Assembly: GCF_000783395.1 (NCBI RefSeq)
Contig: NZ_JSFK01000002.1
Span: 1-64,000, forward strand
From: Pseudomonas chlororaphis
GTDB lineage: Bacteria > Pseudomonadota > Gammaproteobacteria > Pseudomonadales > Pseudomonadaceae
Length of the DNA: 64,000 nucleotides
Reading direction: 5' to 3'
Shown here piece after piece: positions 50,285-59,859 of the stretch (its first letter is position 1; the number at the start of each line of letters is the position of its first letter). The notes beneath the pieces were generated by a model that had not been told where the DNA came from, ran no database searches, and worked only from the letters and a program-made list of their open reading frames with translations. Position numbers and translations under genes: made by a program.

Positions 50285-50902
50285 CTACAGGACGTAAAAC
50301 AAGATCGCGACAAAGTGCAGCAAACTCCCGGCGATCACGAACAAATGCCAGATCCCATGCGCATGCCGCAGCCGGTGATCCAGGGCAAAAAAGATAATCC
50401 CCACCGTGTACAAAACCCCGCCCGACGCCAGCCAGGCAAAACCTGTCGTACCCAGCGCCGCAATCAGCGGCTTGACCGCCACCAACACAATCCAGCCCAT
50501 CACCGCGTAAATCACGATCGACAGAATCCGCGCTTCCGAACGCGGTTTGATTTCCTGCAGGATGCCGATCAGCGCCAGCCCCCAGACAATCCCGAACAAC
50601 GTCCAGCCCCACGGCCCGCGCAGGGTCACCAGACAGAAAGGCGTGTAGCTACCGGCAATCAACAGATAGATCGAAAAGTGATCGACCTTCTTCATGATCG
50701 CTTTCTTGCGCCCGCGCACGCTGTGGTACACGGTCGAGGCGCTGTAAAGCACCAGCAGGGTGAAAGCGTAAATCGCCACACTGACAATCTTCCACGGGCT
50801 GCCGTCGAGGCAGGCGATCACCAACATCCACACGCCACCAATAAATGCCGCCACCGCCCCGACCAGATGGGTCCAGGCGTTCAATCGTTCTCCGTGATAC
50901 AT
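50285..50902 (-). CDS. Hemolysin III / TrhA (PAQR) family membrane protein
   Basis: A 205-residue protein with seven hydrophobic segments, the PAQR-type fold of the hemolysin III/YqfA group. Key residues lie in GERLNAWTHLVGAVAAF (His in helix 1), STVYHSVRG, KVDHFSIYLLIAGSYTPF and the C-terminal HGIWHLFVIAGSLLHFVA. These match the metal-site Ser, Asp and His set of the superfamily. Bacterial members influence membrane fluidity and lipid homeostasis; true haemolysis is doubtful. Confidence 0.88.
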   Translation of the reverse strand: MYHGERLNAWTHLVGAVAAFIGGVWMLVIACLDGSPWKIVSVAIYAFTLLVLYSASTVYHSVRGRKKAIMKKVDHFSIYLLIAGSYTPFCLVTLRGPWGWTLFGIVWGLALIGILQEIKPRSEARILSIVIYAVMGWIVLVAVKPLIAALGTTGFAWLASGGVLYTVGIIFFALDHRLRHAHGIWHLFVIAGSLLHFVAILFYVL

Positions 50903-50967
50903 GTATTGCTTACCTCATATTCATTACCGCAGCGCGCAAGGCTCGGGCCTTGAGCGTAAAAGCGCAA

Positions 50968-51049
50968 TCAAAAGATCGCAGCCTTCGGCAGCTCCTACCT
51001 TCGAACGCATTCCAATGTGGGAGCTGCCGAAGGCTGCGATCTTTTGATC
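50968..51049. repeat. Family C hairpin repeat with a longer loop
   Basis: CAAAAGATCGCAGCCTTCGGCAG-type arm (shown here only in part: AAAAGATCGCAGCC) and GGCTGCGATCTTTTG are inverted around about 45 bp, which includes GGAGCTGCCGAAGG. Confidence 0.85.
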
Positions 51050-51089
51050 TTCAAGGCACAATCGACGCATTCCAAAAAGAGTCCGCGCC

Positions 51090-52010
51090 ATGCTGATCGA
51101 CGAAGAATTGACCCTGAAAAAACTCGAGGTGTTCCTCGCTTTCATGCGCACCGGCAACCTCGCCCGCGCTGCTGCCGAGTTGCAGACCAGCAACGTCAGC
51201 GTGCACCGCGCCATTCATTCGCTGGAAAGCGCCCTGCGCTGCCCGCTGTTCAAACACGAAGGGCGCAACCTGACACCGCTGGAAAGCGCCTACGTACTCG
51301 AAGAACGCGCGCAGAAGCTGATCAACGACGTCGTCGAAAGCGTGCGCCTGACCCGCGAAGCGGCCGGGTTCTCCGCTGAACGCTTCAAGCTTGGCTCGCT
51401 GTATTCGCTGACGGTGAAGACCGTGCCGCAACTGATCATGGGCCTGAAAATCCGCCGCAGCGAACTCAATATCGACCTGATCCTCGGCTCGAACATCGAC
51501 CTGCTCTACAAGCTGAAAAACATGGAAGTGGACGCGATTCTGGTGTCGCTGGACGACAGCATCAACGACCCGGATTGCGAGCAGATCGCGCTGTTTTCCG
51601 ACGACATCTTCCTCGCCACCCCGGCGGACTCAAAGTTTGCCCAGCGCAGTGAAGTGGATTTGGCTGAGGTGCGCGATGAAACCTTCATTACCCTGACCCA
51701 GGGCTTCGCGACCCATCAGGATGGTGTGCGGGTATTCAAGCAGGCGCGGTTCGAGCCGAAGGTGGCGATGCAGGTGAATGACATCTTCACGCTGTTGAGC
51801 ATGGTCAGCTCGGGAGTGGGTTATGCGTTGCTGCCGGGGCGGATTGCGGCGGTGTATGAGAACCGGGTGAAGCTGATTCCGTTGCAGGAGAAGTACCGGT
51901 TGCAGCAGCACATCGGTGTGGTGTTTTTGAAAGCCAAGGAGCGCGATCCGAATTTGCTGGCGTTGTTGGCGGAGTGTCGGATGTATGCGAATCGGCAGGC
52001 TGGGGTTTAG
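51090..52010 (+). CDS. mdcR: LysR-type regulator of malonate utilisation
   Basis: A 306-residue LysR-type regulator. The winged helix is at residues about 8-65 (LKKLEVFLAFMRTGNLARAA; SNVSVHRAIHSLESAL). The effector domain follows, with NIDLILGSNIDLLYKLKNMEVDAILV in pieces typical of the MdcR group. It stands convergent with the mdc-mad operon whose last gene ends 300 bases away, so I assign MdcR, the malonate-responsive activator. The DNA site should be near the mdcA promoter at about 59600. Effector binding is inferred. Confidence 0.85.
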   Translation: MLIDEELTLKKLEVFLAFMRTGNLARAAAELQTSNVSVHRAIHSLESALRCPLFKHEGRNLTPLESAYVLEERAQKLINDVVESVRLTREAAGFSAERFKLGSLYSLTVKTVPQLIMGLKIRRSELNIDLILGSNIDLLYKLKNMEVDAILVSLDDSINDPDCEQIALFSDDIFLATPADSKFAQRSEVDLAEVRDETFITLTQGFATHQDGVRVFKQARFEPKVAMQVNDIFTLLSMVSSGVGYALLPGRIAAVYENRVKLIPLQEKYRLQQHIGVVFLKAKERDPNLLALLAECRMYANRQAGV

Positions 52011-52028
52011 ATCAAGATCAAGAGCTAC

Positions 52029-52306
52029 CCCCTCACCCCAGCCCTCTCCCCCAAGGGGGCGAGGGGGAAAGGGAGCAGATCTGCATGGGTTTCGAGTCCT
52101 GAGTTCGACTCAGGAATTTCAGGTCGGCGTACCTCCAACATCAACCTTGGTCAGTCCCCTCTGCCTCAAAGGTTAGATGGGGAAAGGGAGCAGATCTCCA
52201 TGGGTTTCAAAGCCTGAGTTCGACTCAGGAATTTCAGGTCGATGTATAACGCCAAAACACCTCGGTCAGTCCCCTCTCCCTCCGGGAGAGGGTTAGGGTG
52301 AGGGGC
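52029..52306. repeat. Family D element with an internal tandem duplication
   Basis: It fills the 305-base gap between mdcR and madM. The outer arms CCTCACCCCAGCCCTCTCCC and GGGAGAGGGTTAGGGTGAGGGG are inverted. Inside, a unit of about 100 bp (52064-52162) is repeated at 52179-52280. Each unit carries GGGGAAAGGGAGCAGATCT, the palindrome CCTGAGTTCGACTCAGG, TTTCAGGTCG and GGTCAGTCCCCTCT. Confidence 0.85.
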
Positions 52307-52315
52307 TTTTGATCT

Positions 52316-53080
52316 TCAGCCCACAATCCCACGAACAATGAAGAACAACAGCGATGGCCCAAGCAAACACCCAAGCCCGGTATGAAACGTCGCCGTCAAC
52401 GCCCCATAAGGCACCAACCGCCGATCCGTCGCCGCCAATCCAGCTGTAACGCCGCTGACAGTCCCGGCCAACCCACCAAACACCATCGCCGAACGCGGGT
52501 TATCCAACCCCATCCAGCGCGCCGCGACCGGCGTGCCGACCATCACCAGAATCGCCTTGATCAACCCGGTGGCAATCGACAGCGCCATCACATCCGAGGT
52601 CGCGCCAATCGCCGCACCGGTCACCGGCCCGACGATATAAGTCACCGCGCCCGCGCCAATGGTGGTCATGCTCACCGCATCGCGATAACCGAACGCCCAG
52701 GCCATGCACGCGCCGACAATGAACGGCAGGATCGTGCCGAGCAGCAAGGCAATCACACCAATCAACCCGGCCTTCTTCGCCTCGGTCGCCTGCACTTCAA
52801 ACGCAGTGGCCACAATCGCAAAATCACGCAGCATCGCCCCACCCATCAGGCCGATGCCGGAGAACAACGTCAGGTCCGCCAGACCTTTCTGGCCACCGGT
52901 CATGGTGCCGCCGACCCACGCCAATACCAGCCCAATAACAATGGCAATCGCCGAGCCGTGAATGCGTCCGAACGTCAGGCGTTTGGACAGAACCACCGAC
53001 ACCCACATGATCACGCCGACAAAAGCGAAGGCAGTGACCAGCCCGTTATGTTCCAGACCTTTCTCGATGAGATCCCACAT
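52316..53080 (-). CDS. madM: Malonate transporter subunit MadM
   Basis: A 254-residue inner-membrane protein with about eight hydrophobic segments. MadM works with MadL as a two-component Na+- or H+-coupled malonate importer. Typical segments are SGIGLMGGAMLRDFAIVATAFEV and GAGAVTYIVGPVTGAAIGAT. It begins one base after the madL stop region, so the two are translationally coupled. It is the last gene of the malonate operon. Confidence 0.92.
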   Translation of the reverse strand: MWDLIEKGLEHNGLVTAFAFVGVIMWVSVVLSKRLTFGRIHGSAIAIVIGLVLAWVGGTMTGGQKGLADLTLFSGIGLMGGAMLRDFAIVATAFEVQATEAKKAGLIGVIALLLGTILPFIVGACMAWAFGYRDAVSMTTIGAGAVTYIVGPVTGAAIGATSDVMALSIATGLIKAILVMVGTPVAARWMGLDNPRSAMVFGGLAGTVSGVTAGLAATDRRLVPYGALTATFHTGLGCLLGPSLLFFIVRGIVG

Positions 53081-53081
53081 A

Positions 53082-53498
53082 TCAGCGGCCTCCTACTGGC
53101 GTGCCGACCGGAGAGATTTCCGCCGGCTCGTCGGGCAATGGCTCGCCTTTATGCGTGCGGCTGATCAAGGCAATCGTGCAGCCACAAACCACCACCGAAC
53201 CGATTGCCGCCAGCACCGCCACCGGGCCACCGTGCAGCGCAGTGACAACGTTCTGTTGCGCGGCCATCGCCACCACCACCGGAATGTACATGGCGCCCCA
53301 GAAGCCGACGCCCATCTCGCATTCCTTGGTCATGCCGCCGCGCTTCTGCATCCACAACCGCGCGCAGATCAACAGGATCATGGCGATGCCGACCCCGCCG
53401 ACATTGGATTTGACGCCCAACAACACGCCGAGCATGTCACCCATGATCACCCCTGCCAGCGTACAGATCGCGAGCAGCGCCACACCGTAAATAATCAT
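53082..53498 (-). CDS. madL: Malonate transporter subunit MadL
   Basis: A 138-residue membrane protein from ATG 53498, fixed by GAGGAC upstream; five more codons are open. Four hydrophobic segments are visible, beginning MIIYGVALLAICTLAGVIMG, with the conserved LGVLLGVKSNVGGVGIAM and RLWMQKRGGMTKECEMG. It partners MadM. It follows mdcH with a 65-base gap, the largest in the operon. Confidence 0.92.
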   Translation of the reverse strand: MIIYGVALLAICTLAGVIMGDMLGVLLGVKSNVGGVGIAMILLICARLWMQKRGGMTKECEMGVGFWGAMYIPVVVAMAAQQNVVTALHGGPVAVLAAIGSVVVCGCTIALISRTHKGEPLPDEPAEISPVGTPVGGR

Positions 53499-53563
53499 TG
53501 TTGTAGTCCTCAAAGTGCATCGTCGAATGTTGTTTTTGTTGTTCGAAGCTTGAGTCGGCGGTT

Positions 53564-54484
53564 TTAGAGTTGGCGGCCACCCTCCTCACGCAACAGCGCC
53601 TGCAGGGTGTCGAGACGCGCACTGTCGAAGGCAGTCACGGTGCCTTGTTCGAACACCCGGCGCGCCAGCCCGGTCAGCACCGCACCGGGCGGCAGTTCGA
53701 TCTGTAAACGTACGCCGCGCTCGTAAGCGCTTTGCACGGTGCCGCGCCAATCCACCACGCGGCACATGTTGAAGGCGAGGTCGTCGCGCAGGGCTTCTAC
53801 TTTGCTCACAGGGCGTGCACGACTGCCGCTCAGGTAGGCGATTTTCGGGGTTTTCAGTTCAATCTTGGCGAAAGCTTCGGCGAGGGTTTGCGCCGGATTT
53901 TCCAGCAGCGGACAGTGCGACGGCACACTCACCGCCAGACGTTTTGCCAGACCGGCGCCACGACTGCGCGCCAGTTCGGCCACCGCTTGCATGGCCTTGT
54001 CGCTGCCGGCAATCACCACCTGGTTGTCGGCGTTGATGTTGGCCAGGTACACCGGCGAATCCTCGCTGTGCACCTGCGCCAGCAACGTTTCGACTGTGGA
54101 TAATTGCAGGCCGATGATCGCGGTCATGCCGTAGCCCTGTGGATAAGCCTGTTGCATCAACTCACCGCGCAGGCTGACCAGATGCAACGCATCTCTGAAC
54201 CTCAGCGCCCCGGCGACCACCGCTGCCGGATATGCGCCGATGGACAGGCCGGCGACGTAATCCGCCGTGAGTCCCTCCTGCAACAACTGCCGCGAAGCAG
54301 CGACTCCGGCGATCAGCAGGCATAGCTGAACCGCCCTTGTCGTGCGCAACGCATCACTGGAATCCAGCAACAAAACATCTTCGCCAAGCACATCGCTGGC
54401 CTCGACCAAAGTATCGCGGGGCAAGCGCTGAAGCATGCCCGCTTGCTGCGCGCCCTGGCCGGGGAACACCAGCAGACTGCTCAC
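53564..54484 (-). CDS. mdcH: Malonate decarboxylase malonyl-CoA:ACP transferase MdcH
   Basis: A 306-residue acyltransferase from GTG 54484, whose GTGA overlaps the mdcG stop; ATG 54508 is an alternative. It has the FabD-like fold: LLVFPGQGAQ near the N-terminus, the nucleophile in GLSIGAYPAA, and the catalytic His in SVPSHCPLL. MdcH first loads malonyl from malonyl-CoA onto the MdcC carrier and so primes the enzyme. It is part of the coupled mdc operon. Confidence 0.93.
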   Translation of the reverse strand: MSSLLVFPGQGAQQAGMLQRLPRDTLVEASDVLGEDVLLLDSSDALRTTRAVQLCLLIAGVAASRQLLQEGLTADYVAGLSIGAYPAAVVAGALRFRDALHLVSLRGELMQQAYPQGYGMTAIIGLQLSTVETLLAQVHSEDSPVYLANINADNQVVIAGSDKAMQAVAELARSRGAGLAKRLAVSVPSHCPLLENPAQTLAEAFAKIELKTPKIAYLSGSRARPVSKVEALRDDLAFNMCRVVDWRGTVQSAYERGVRLQIELPPGAVLTGLARRVFEQGTVTAFDSARLDTLQALLREEGGRQL

Positions 54485-55101
54485 GCTGCCTGCTCCTGCG
54501 GGTTCCACGGGTCAGTCACCAAACAGGCCTGATACTCGCTTTTCAGCAGCACGCGTGCCGATCCGCTGGCCCACTCGCGCAATGCGACCGCACCGAACGG
54601 CGTCTGCAATTGCAGGTCGACCCGGCACACGGCCTGATCAAAAACCGCGACCAGTTTGCGTGCCTGATTACGGGTGATCAGTTGCGGCGTACGCAGAATC
54701 AGATCGAGATCACTGGCCGCGTGCATCGCTCTAAAACCACTAGCCAACTCAAACCCGACGCTGCCGCTGACACCCCAGACCCAACCGCAATCGTCGAGCA
54801 TCGGCCGCAGTTGTTTGAGCGCGTGCATGACCGGAAGATCACGCTCGCAGTCAACATGACACAGCGCTTCGGGGCTGACCCGACAGGCAATCGAATCGAC
54901 CGCCATAAACGCTGCCAGCCGCTGCTCGCGTAATACGCCGCGCACGCCGACCGCGATTAAACCTTCACCGCTCAGCGCTCGCCGCACCACCACCGGTTGC
55001 CCGGCGGCCAACGACTCGACTGCCCACAGCGGCACATCCGCCGGCAACTGCGCCGGGGTCATGCCCCAGAGCAGATCGTGGGCCAGAGACGCGTTCACCA
55101 C
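54481..55101 (-). CDS. mdcG: Malonate decarboxylase holo-ACP synthase MdcG
   Basis: A 206-residue phosphoribosyl-dephospho-CoA transferase that attaches the special prosthetic group to MdcC. GVSGSVGFELASGF and HAASDLDLILRTPQ form the nucleotidyltransferase core with a metal-binding DLD. The start is GTG 55101 or 55098; either overlaps the mdcE stop, showing coupling. It ends by overlapping mdcH by four bases. Confidence 0.92.
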   Translation of the reverse strand: MVNASLAHDLLWGMTPAQLPADVPLWAVESLAAGQPVVVRRALSGEGLIAVGVRGVLREQRLAAFMAVDSIACRVSPEALCHVDCERDLPVMHALKQLRPMLDDCGWVWGVSGSVGFELASGFRAMHAASDLDLILRTPQLITRNQARKLVAVFDQAVCRVDLQLQTPFGAVALREWASGSARVLLKSEYQACLVTDPWNPQEQAA

Positions 55102-55880
55102 TGCGCCCTCAACAGTTCACGCACCTTGCTGGAAGCAGCACGATTTTTCGCGCCCAGACGATTGCTCAGATCAGTGCTGGAGATATCGCTGATGGCCTGT
55201 TTGAGGCACTCGTTCACCCGCGCCAGATCCTCCGCCGTCGGTTGTTCAATCTGCTGCACCGACAGGGTTTCCCAGAGCAATCCGAGACTCGCATAACTGT
55301 CGATGTCATAAGCCATCGGCGGCACACTGGCGGCCAGCGCTTCCAGCTCTTCAACACTGCGCAAGGTCACCCGCGCCGCCGAAGCCTTGCCCATCGCATG
55401 CACCATCACGCCCGGATCACGCAGCGCGATCAAACGATTGGCTTGGTAACCATGAGCCAGAAACGCCCCGGACATCGCTTTACCGACCAACAACGCAATC
55501 ACCGGATGCCCGGCCAAACGCGCACGGGCATAACTGTCCGCCGCCCCGGCCAGCGCCTGATGAATGCCGAGCGCTTCTTCACGCCGACCATAAGCCTGGC
55601 TCGGCACATCGACGATGGCGATGATCGGGCGCTTCTGCGCTTTATCGCGGTCAGCGCTGATCGCATCATCCACAGCCTTGGCCAGACCCCAGCCCTCAAG
55701 CAACCCGACTTCGCCATTGCGAGCACGCGGAAAACGATTGTCCGGATCAGCCACCACAGCGATAAAACGCCCTAGCTCACCATCGGCAACCTTTAACGAT
55801 GGCGGCAAACCCTCTACCGCTTTCGCCCCGGCGCTCAAGGCGTTGAACCAGTTCAAGCCGCGCAACGAATAACTGCTCAT
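55095..55880 (-). CDS. mdcE: Malonate decarboxylase gamma subunit MdcE
   Basis: A 261-residue subunit of the carboxy-lyase, distantly related to carboxyltransferase (crotonase-fold) subunits. Conserved stretches include LRGLNWFNALSAGAKAVEG, FPRARNGEVGLLEGWGLAKAV and LVGKAMSGAFLAHGYQANR, with an oxyanion-type glycine pair. With MdcD it decarboxylates malonyl-S-ACP to acetyl-S-ACP without biotin. The start overlaps mdcD by four bases (ATGA). Confidence 0.93.
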   Translation of the reverse strand: MSSYSLRGLNWFNALSAGAKAVEGLPPSLKVADGELGRFIAVVADPDNRFPRARNGEVGLLEGWGLAKAVDDAISADRDKAQKRPIIAIVDVPSQAYGRREEALGIHQALAGAADSYARARLAGHPVIALLVGKAMSGAFLAHGYQANRLIALRDPGVMVHAMGKASAARVTLRSVEELEALAASVPPMAYDIDSYASLGLLWETLSVQQIEQPTAEDLARVNECLKQAISDISSTDLSNRLGAKNRAASSKVRELLRAQW

Positions 55881-56728
55881 GAGCGCTCTCCTTGATACAG
55901 ATCGCGAACCACCGACGGTTCGATTTGCGGGTCAGTGTTCAGACTGCTCAACTTCTGCAGAAACCATTCGGCACGTTGACTGCGCGGTTGCTTTGGCAAA
56001 CCCTGCTGCAGTAATTCACCGACCTGCTGACGAATCTTCGCCACGTCATCGGCGACATAACGATCCACCAGACCACTGGCGAACCGCTGCTCGCCACCGG
56101 TCAGGCTCCAAATGAAGGGTCGGTCGCGCGAGTCGTACTCTTCGATCCCGGCTTCTTGCTCGATCACCTGCGGGCCATTCAAACCAAGGCGTGCTTCCTG
56201 AGTCACCAGCAAATAGCTGCACAGTGCCGCCGCAATCGACATACCGCCGAAACAACCGACACTGCCAGCGACCACGCCGACCACCGGTTGGTACTGCTGC
56301 AAATCGACAATCGCCGCATGAATATCAGCAATCGCCGCCAGCCCGAGATTGGCTTCCTGCAAGCGCACGCCGCCGGTTTCCAGCAGCAACACCGCGCGGG
56401 TCGGAATGCCTTTGCGGTTGTCTTCAGCGGCCAGTTCCAGCGCGCCGGCAATCTTCGCCCCGCCGACTTCGCCGAGGCTGCCGCCCTGAAACGCGCCTTC
56501 AATCGCGGCAACAACCACCGGCAAACCATCGAGGCTGCCCTTGGCGATCACTACACCGTCATCGGCTTGCGGTACCACGCCCTGACGTTCGAGCCATGGC
56601 GACATCACCCGTTGAAACGGATCGAGCAATTCGCGAAAGCTGCCGGCATCGAGCAGGGCTTGCGCCCGTTGCCGCGCGCCGAGTTCGACGAAGCTGTGTT
56701 TGTTGAGCAACGCTGCGCTGTCAGTCAT
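55877..56728 (-). CDS. mdcD: Malonate decarboxylase beta subunit MdcD
   Basis: A 283-residue subunit from ATG 56728; the frame to 56893 is an overlap with mdcC. The carboxyltransferase-like core is visible in VVVAAIEGAFQGGSLGEVGGAKI, in pieces, then LLLETGGVRLQEANLGLAA and VAGSVGCFGGMSIAAALC. It forms the decarboxylase active site with MdcE. It overlaps mdcC by eight bases and mdcE by four, so translation is coupled on both sides. Confidence 0.93.
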   Translation of the reverse strand: MTDSAALLNKHSFVELGARQRAQALLDAGSFRELLDPFQRVMSPWLERQGVVPQADDGVVIAKGSLDGLPVVVAAIEGAFQGGSLGEVGGAKIAGALELAAEDNRKGIPTRAVLLLETGGVRLQEANLGLAAIADIHAAIVDLQQYQPVVGVVAGSVGCFGGMSIAAALCSYLLVTQEARLGLNGPQVIEQEAGIEEYDSRDRPFIWSLTGGEQRFASGLVDRYVADDVAKIRQQVGELLQQGLPKQPRSQRAEWFLQKLSSLNTDPQIEPSVVRDLYQGERS

Positions 56729-57020
56729 GGCCGATCTCCTCGAAACCTTGTTCCAGACGCAAGCGAACCACCCCCGGCGTCGCGCCGAAGTCGTGGATAT
56801 CGATGGCCATTGCCGGCGGCGTGGTGCCGTCGAACATCCGCGCAAACAGGTGCTGCCAGCGCAGTTGCGCGCCGTTGACCGAGGTCTGCACATTGATCGT
56901 CAGCTTGCCGGCCAGGCCCGGTTCGATCAGCACTTCCAGATCACCCGAACCGACACAACCGACCAGCGCGCGACCGCGTGGTGGCTGCCCGGCGGGGAAT
57001 TCAAACGATAGGGTTTCCAT
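56721..57020 (-). CDS. mdcC: Malonate decarboxylase acyl-carrier protein MdcC (delta subunit)
   Basis: A 99-residue carrier protein from ATG 57020 (sharing one base with the mdcB stop). The serine in VGCVGSGDLEVL is the expected attachment site for the 2'-(5''-phosphoribosyl)-3'-dephospho-CoA group. It carries acetyl and malonyl thioesters between MdcA and MdcDE. The length and position are canonical. Confidence 0.92.
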   Translation of the reverse strand: METLSFEFPAGQPPRGRALVGCVGSGDLEVLIEPGLAGKLTINVQTSVNGAQLRWQHLFARMFDGTTPPAMAIDIHDFGATPGVVRLRLEQGFEEIGHD

Positions 57021-57892
57021 CAAAACGCTCCCTGAGAGATGCCGTCGCGCTCGATACGGTCGAGCAGCAGCGTGGCGGCGAGCAAGTCGGCGGCGCCACC
57101 GGGCGAGGCATTCAATGCGATGAGTTGTTGATCCAGTTCGTGCAGGCGACGACGCCCGCTGAGGCTGGCGCTGCCACCGGCATCGAGCACCGCTTGCGCG
57201 CCGTTTTGCATGGTTTGCAGACCCTCTTCGCCAGCGCGGTAGAGCACGCAGGTGTCGGCCAGATTCGTCATGATCGCGAGCAAGGCGTCGAGCCGGGCAT
57301 TCTGTTCGCCGTGGCCGTTGGCGCGGCTGCGTTTGAGTTGCGGCAGACCGCGTTGCTGCACCGAGGGGAAGCCGAGTTGCGCTTCTTCCCGAGCGCCGCG
57401 AGCGCCGTAACGCAGGGCGACTTGGGCGCCGTGGCTCAACGGTTTGGGTGCGTGGCGGTCATCCAGCAACGCCAGACGTGCAGCGCGCAGGGTCACGGCA
57501 TTGGCGCTGGAGGATTGCGGTTCCAATGCAGCAGCCGTCACCAACAATCCCAGCGCCCAAATGGCGCCGCGATGCGTGTTCACGCCGTTAGTGGTGACGA
57601 GCATCGCTTGTTCACCTTCACGACCGATGCGGCCAATCGCTTCGCGCAACGTTGAATCGACTTCGCCGATTGCAACCGCCGCTTCAGCCATTTCCTTGAA
57701 CGCCGGCCACAACGACAGCGCCGAAGCGTGCATCAGACCCAAATGCAGATCGGTGTGCGCGCCATTGCCGCGACGGTCGACCAGTGCCGGTTTCGGCGAC
57801 AGATCGGCTTCGTCGATCAACGCGTCCACCGCCAGATCAGCCAATCGATCAGCCAGGGACAGCGGTTTCGCTTGCAGGTTAAATGCGTGCAT
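57020..57892 (-). CDS. mdcB: Triphosphoribosyl-dephospho-CoA synthase MdcB
   Basis: A 290-residue enzyme from ATG 57892 (sharing one base with the mdcA stop, ribosome site GGAG). It makes the prosthetic-group precursor from dephospho-CoA and ATP, as CitG does for citrate lyase. Family segments are [22 protein letters not shown] in pieces, [32 protein letters not shown] and the C-terminal [17 protein letters not shown]. Confidence 0.93.
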   Translation of the reverse strand: MHAFNLQAKPLSLADRLADLAVDALIDEADLSPKPALVDRRGNGAHTDLHLGLMHASALSLWPAFKEMAEAAVAIGEVDSTLREAIGRIGREGEQAMLVTTNGVNTHRGAIWALGLLVTAAALEPQSSSANAVTLRAARLALLDDRHAPKPLSHGAQVALRYGARGAREEAQLGFPSVQQRGLPQLKRSRANGHGEQNARLDALLAIMTNLADTCVLYRAGEEGLQTMQNGAQAVLDAGGSASLSGRRRLHELDQQLIALNASPGGAADLLAATLLLDRIERDGISQGAF

Positions 57893-59562
57893 TACCAGCT
57901 CCTGAATTTGGCGGGCGGGTTGTACAGGCCGCCGGACCACTCGACCAGATCGGCCACGCTTTTCGCCGCGAGCAATTCGCGGGTGGCGTCGGTGCGGCGG
58001 ATGCCGAGGTCTTCGGGCAAGGCGATCAGGCCTTCGCGGCGCATGCGTTCGGTGTCTTTCGGGTTGTGGCGCAGGCCGATGGCGGTGACACCCGCGACGG
58101 CGGCGATCATCGCCTGGCGCTCTTCCAGCGAGCGCGCCTTGTACAGGTAGGCGATGCCTTCTTCGGTGAGCAGGTGGGTGACGTCGTCGCCGTAAATCAT
58201 GATCGGCGCCAGCGGCATGCCGCTTTTCTTCGCCACTTCCACGGCGTCGAGGGTTTCGACGAAGGTCGGTTTGCCGCCCTCCTGGAACGTCTCAACCATC
58301 TGCACCACGAGTTTCTTGCCGCGTTCGAGCATCGGTTGCTGTGCATCGTCATGACGCATATCCAGCCACGCCGGGGTGCCGTGACGGCGACCGCGCGGGT
58401 CGTGGCCCATGTTCGGCGCGCCGCCGAAACCAGCGAGGCGGCCACGGGTCACGGTCGAAGAATGGCCGTCGCCATCGACTTGAAGCGTCGCGCCGATAAA
58501 CAGGTCCACCGCGTATTGCCCGGCGAGTTGGCAGAACATCCGGTTGGAACGTAGCGAGCCGTCGCGGCCGGTGAAGAACACGTCCGGGCGCGCGGCGATG
58601 TAGTTTTCCATGCCCAGCTCGGTGCCGAAGCAATGCACGCTTTCGACCCAGCCGCTCTCGATCGCCGGGATCAGCGTCGGATGCGGATTCAGCGTCCAGT
58701 TCCGGCAGATCTTGCCCTTGAGGCCGAGGGATTCGCCGTAAGTCGGCAGGATCAATTCGATGGCGGCGGTGTTGAAACCGATGCCGTGGTTAAGCGACTG
58801 CACGTTGTGTTTTTCGTAGATGCCACGGATCGCCATCATCGCCATCAACACGTGCACAGGCTTGATGTGGCGTGGGTCGCGAGTGAACAGCGGTTCGATG
58901 TAGAACGGCTTGTCGGCGACCACGACGAAATCAACCCACGACGCCGGGATGTCCACACGCGGCAGTTCGCTGACGTCGTCGACCAACTGGTTGACCTGGA
59001 CGATGACGATGCCGTCGCTGAACGCCGCCGGTTCGATCAGTGCCGGGGTGTCTTCGGTGCTCGGGCCGGTGTAGATGTTGCCGGCGCGGTCAGCCATGAA
59101 CCCGGCCGAGAGCACGACGTTGGGGATCAGGTCCACCACCAGCCGGGCGTAGAGTTCGATGTAGGTGTGGATTGCGCCGACTTCGAGCAAGCCGTCTTCG
59201 AGCAACTGGCTGATGCGCAGGCTCTGGGTGCCAGCGAAGGAGAAATCCAGTTTCCGGGCGATGCCGCGTTCGAACAGGTCGAGGTGCTCGGAGCGACCGA
59301 CGCTGGGCATGATCATGTGCAGGTCGTGGAGCTTTTCCGGGTCAGCCTTGGCCAGCGAGCGCGAAAGGAAATCCGCTTGCTTCTGGTTGTTGCCCTCGAG
59401 TACCACACGGTCGCCGGGATGGATCAGCGCTTCGAGCGCGGCGACGATCTTGTCGGTGGGCAACACCACACCGTCGGCCAGCCCGCGCACCTTGTCGAGG
59501 CGGCGCTGCTTCTCATCGCGCCGCCGCGTCCAGCGCGAGTCGGGGGAAATTGTTGTTGTCAT
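57892..59562 (-). CDS. mdcA: Malonate decarboxylase alpha subunit MdcA
   Basis: A 556-residue acetyl-S-ACP:malonate ACP transferase of the CoA-transferase type, first gene of the operon. ATG 59562 has GGAG five bases upstream; GTG 59568 is an alternative. Recognisable segments are [57 protein letters not shown] and [20 protein letters not shown]. It exchanges acetate for malonate on MdcC. The stop shares a base with mdcB. Confidence 0.95.
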   Translation of the reverse strand: MTTTISPDSRWTRRRDEKQRRLDKVRGLADGVVLPTDKIVAALEALIHPGDRVVLEGNNQKQADFLSRSLAKADPEKLHDLHMIMPSVGRSEHLDLFERGIARKLDFSFAGTQSLRISQLLEDGLLEVGAIHTYIELYARLVVDLIPNVVLSAGFMADRAGNIYTGPSTEDTPALIEPAAFSDGIVIVQVNQLVDDVSELPRVDIPASWVDFVVVADKPFYIEPLFTRDPRHIKPVHVLMAMMAIRGIYEKHNVQSLNHGIGFNTAAIELILPTYGESLGLKGKICRNWTLNPHPTLIPAIESGWVESVHCFGTELGMENYIAARPDVFFTGRDGSLRSNRMFCQLAGQYAVDLFIGATLQVDGDGHSSTVTRGRLAGFGGAPNMGHDPRGRRHGTPAWLDMRHDDAQQPMLERGKKLVVQMVETFQEGGKPTFVETLDAVEVAKKSGMPLAPIMIYGDDVTHLLTEEGIAYLYKARSLEERQAMIAAVAGVTAIGLRHNPKDTERMRREGLIALPEDLGIRRTDATRELLAAKSVADLVEWSGGLYNPPAKFRSW

Positions 59563-59672
59563 GCTCACTCCACGGGGTTCGCTGTCGTGGAGCTAAGGTA
59601 GGCGTGTGGGGTGGGGGCATCAATCAAGCGCGGTGGTGAATCATTACGCTGAGCGTAACGATCAAGAGCCGC

Positions 59673-59847
59673 CCTCACCCTAGCCCTCTCCCAGAGGGAG
59701 AGGGCTAGGGTGAGGTGTCTGGCGCCATACATCGACCTGCCCCACCGAGTCGATTATGGATTCACAGCAGTATTTTCAGGTCGGCGTAACTTGTGAGCAT
59801 CCCACGGTAGGCCCCCTCTCCCTCCGGGAGAGGGCTGGGGTGAGGGT
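59673..59847. repeat. Composite palindromic repeat, family D
   Basis: The outer arms CCCTCACCCTAGCCCTCTCCC and GGGAGAGGGCTGGGGTGAGGG are inverted, with ACATCGACCTG, GAGTCGATTATGGATTCACAG and TTTCAGGTCGGCGTAA inside. It is closest to the 11.3 kb copy. It fills the gap between mdcA and the DUF6124-type gene. Confidence 0.85.
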
Positions 59848-59859
59848 CGGGCTTTTTCG

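Noticed and set aside
50285..50902. Hemolysin III protein as a true haemolysin
   Set aside because: The PAQR-type seven-helix fold and conserved metal-site residues fit the membrane homeostasis family; toxin function is only a historical name.
52100..52232. GAGTTCGACTC words resembling a tRNA T-arm
   Set aside because: They are simple palindromes inside a duplicated family D repeat; no acceptor stem, anticodon arm or CCA context is present.
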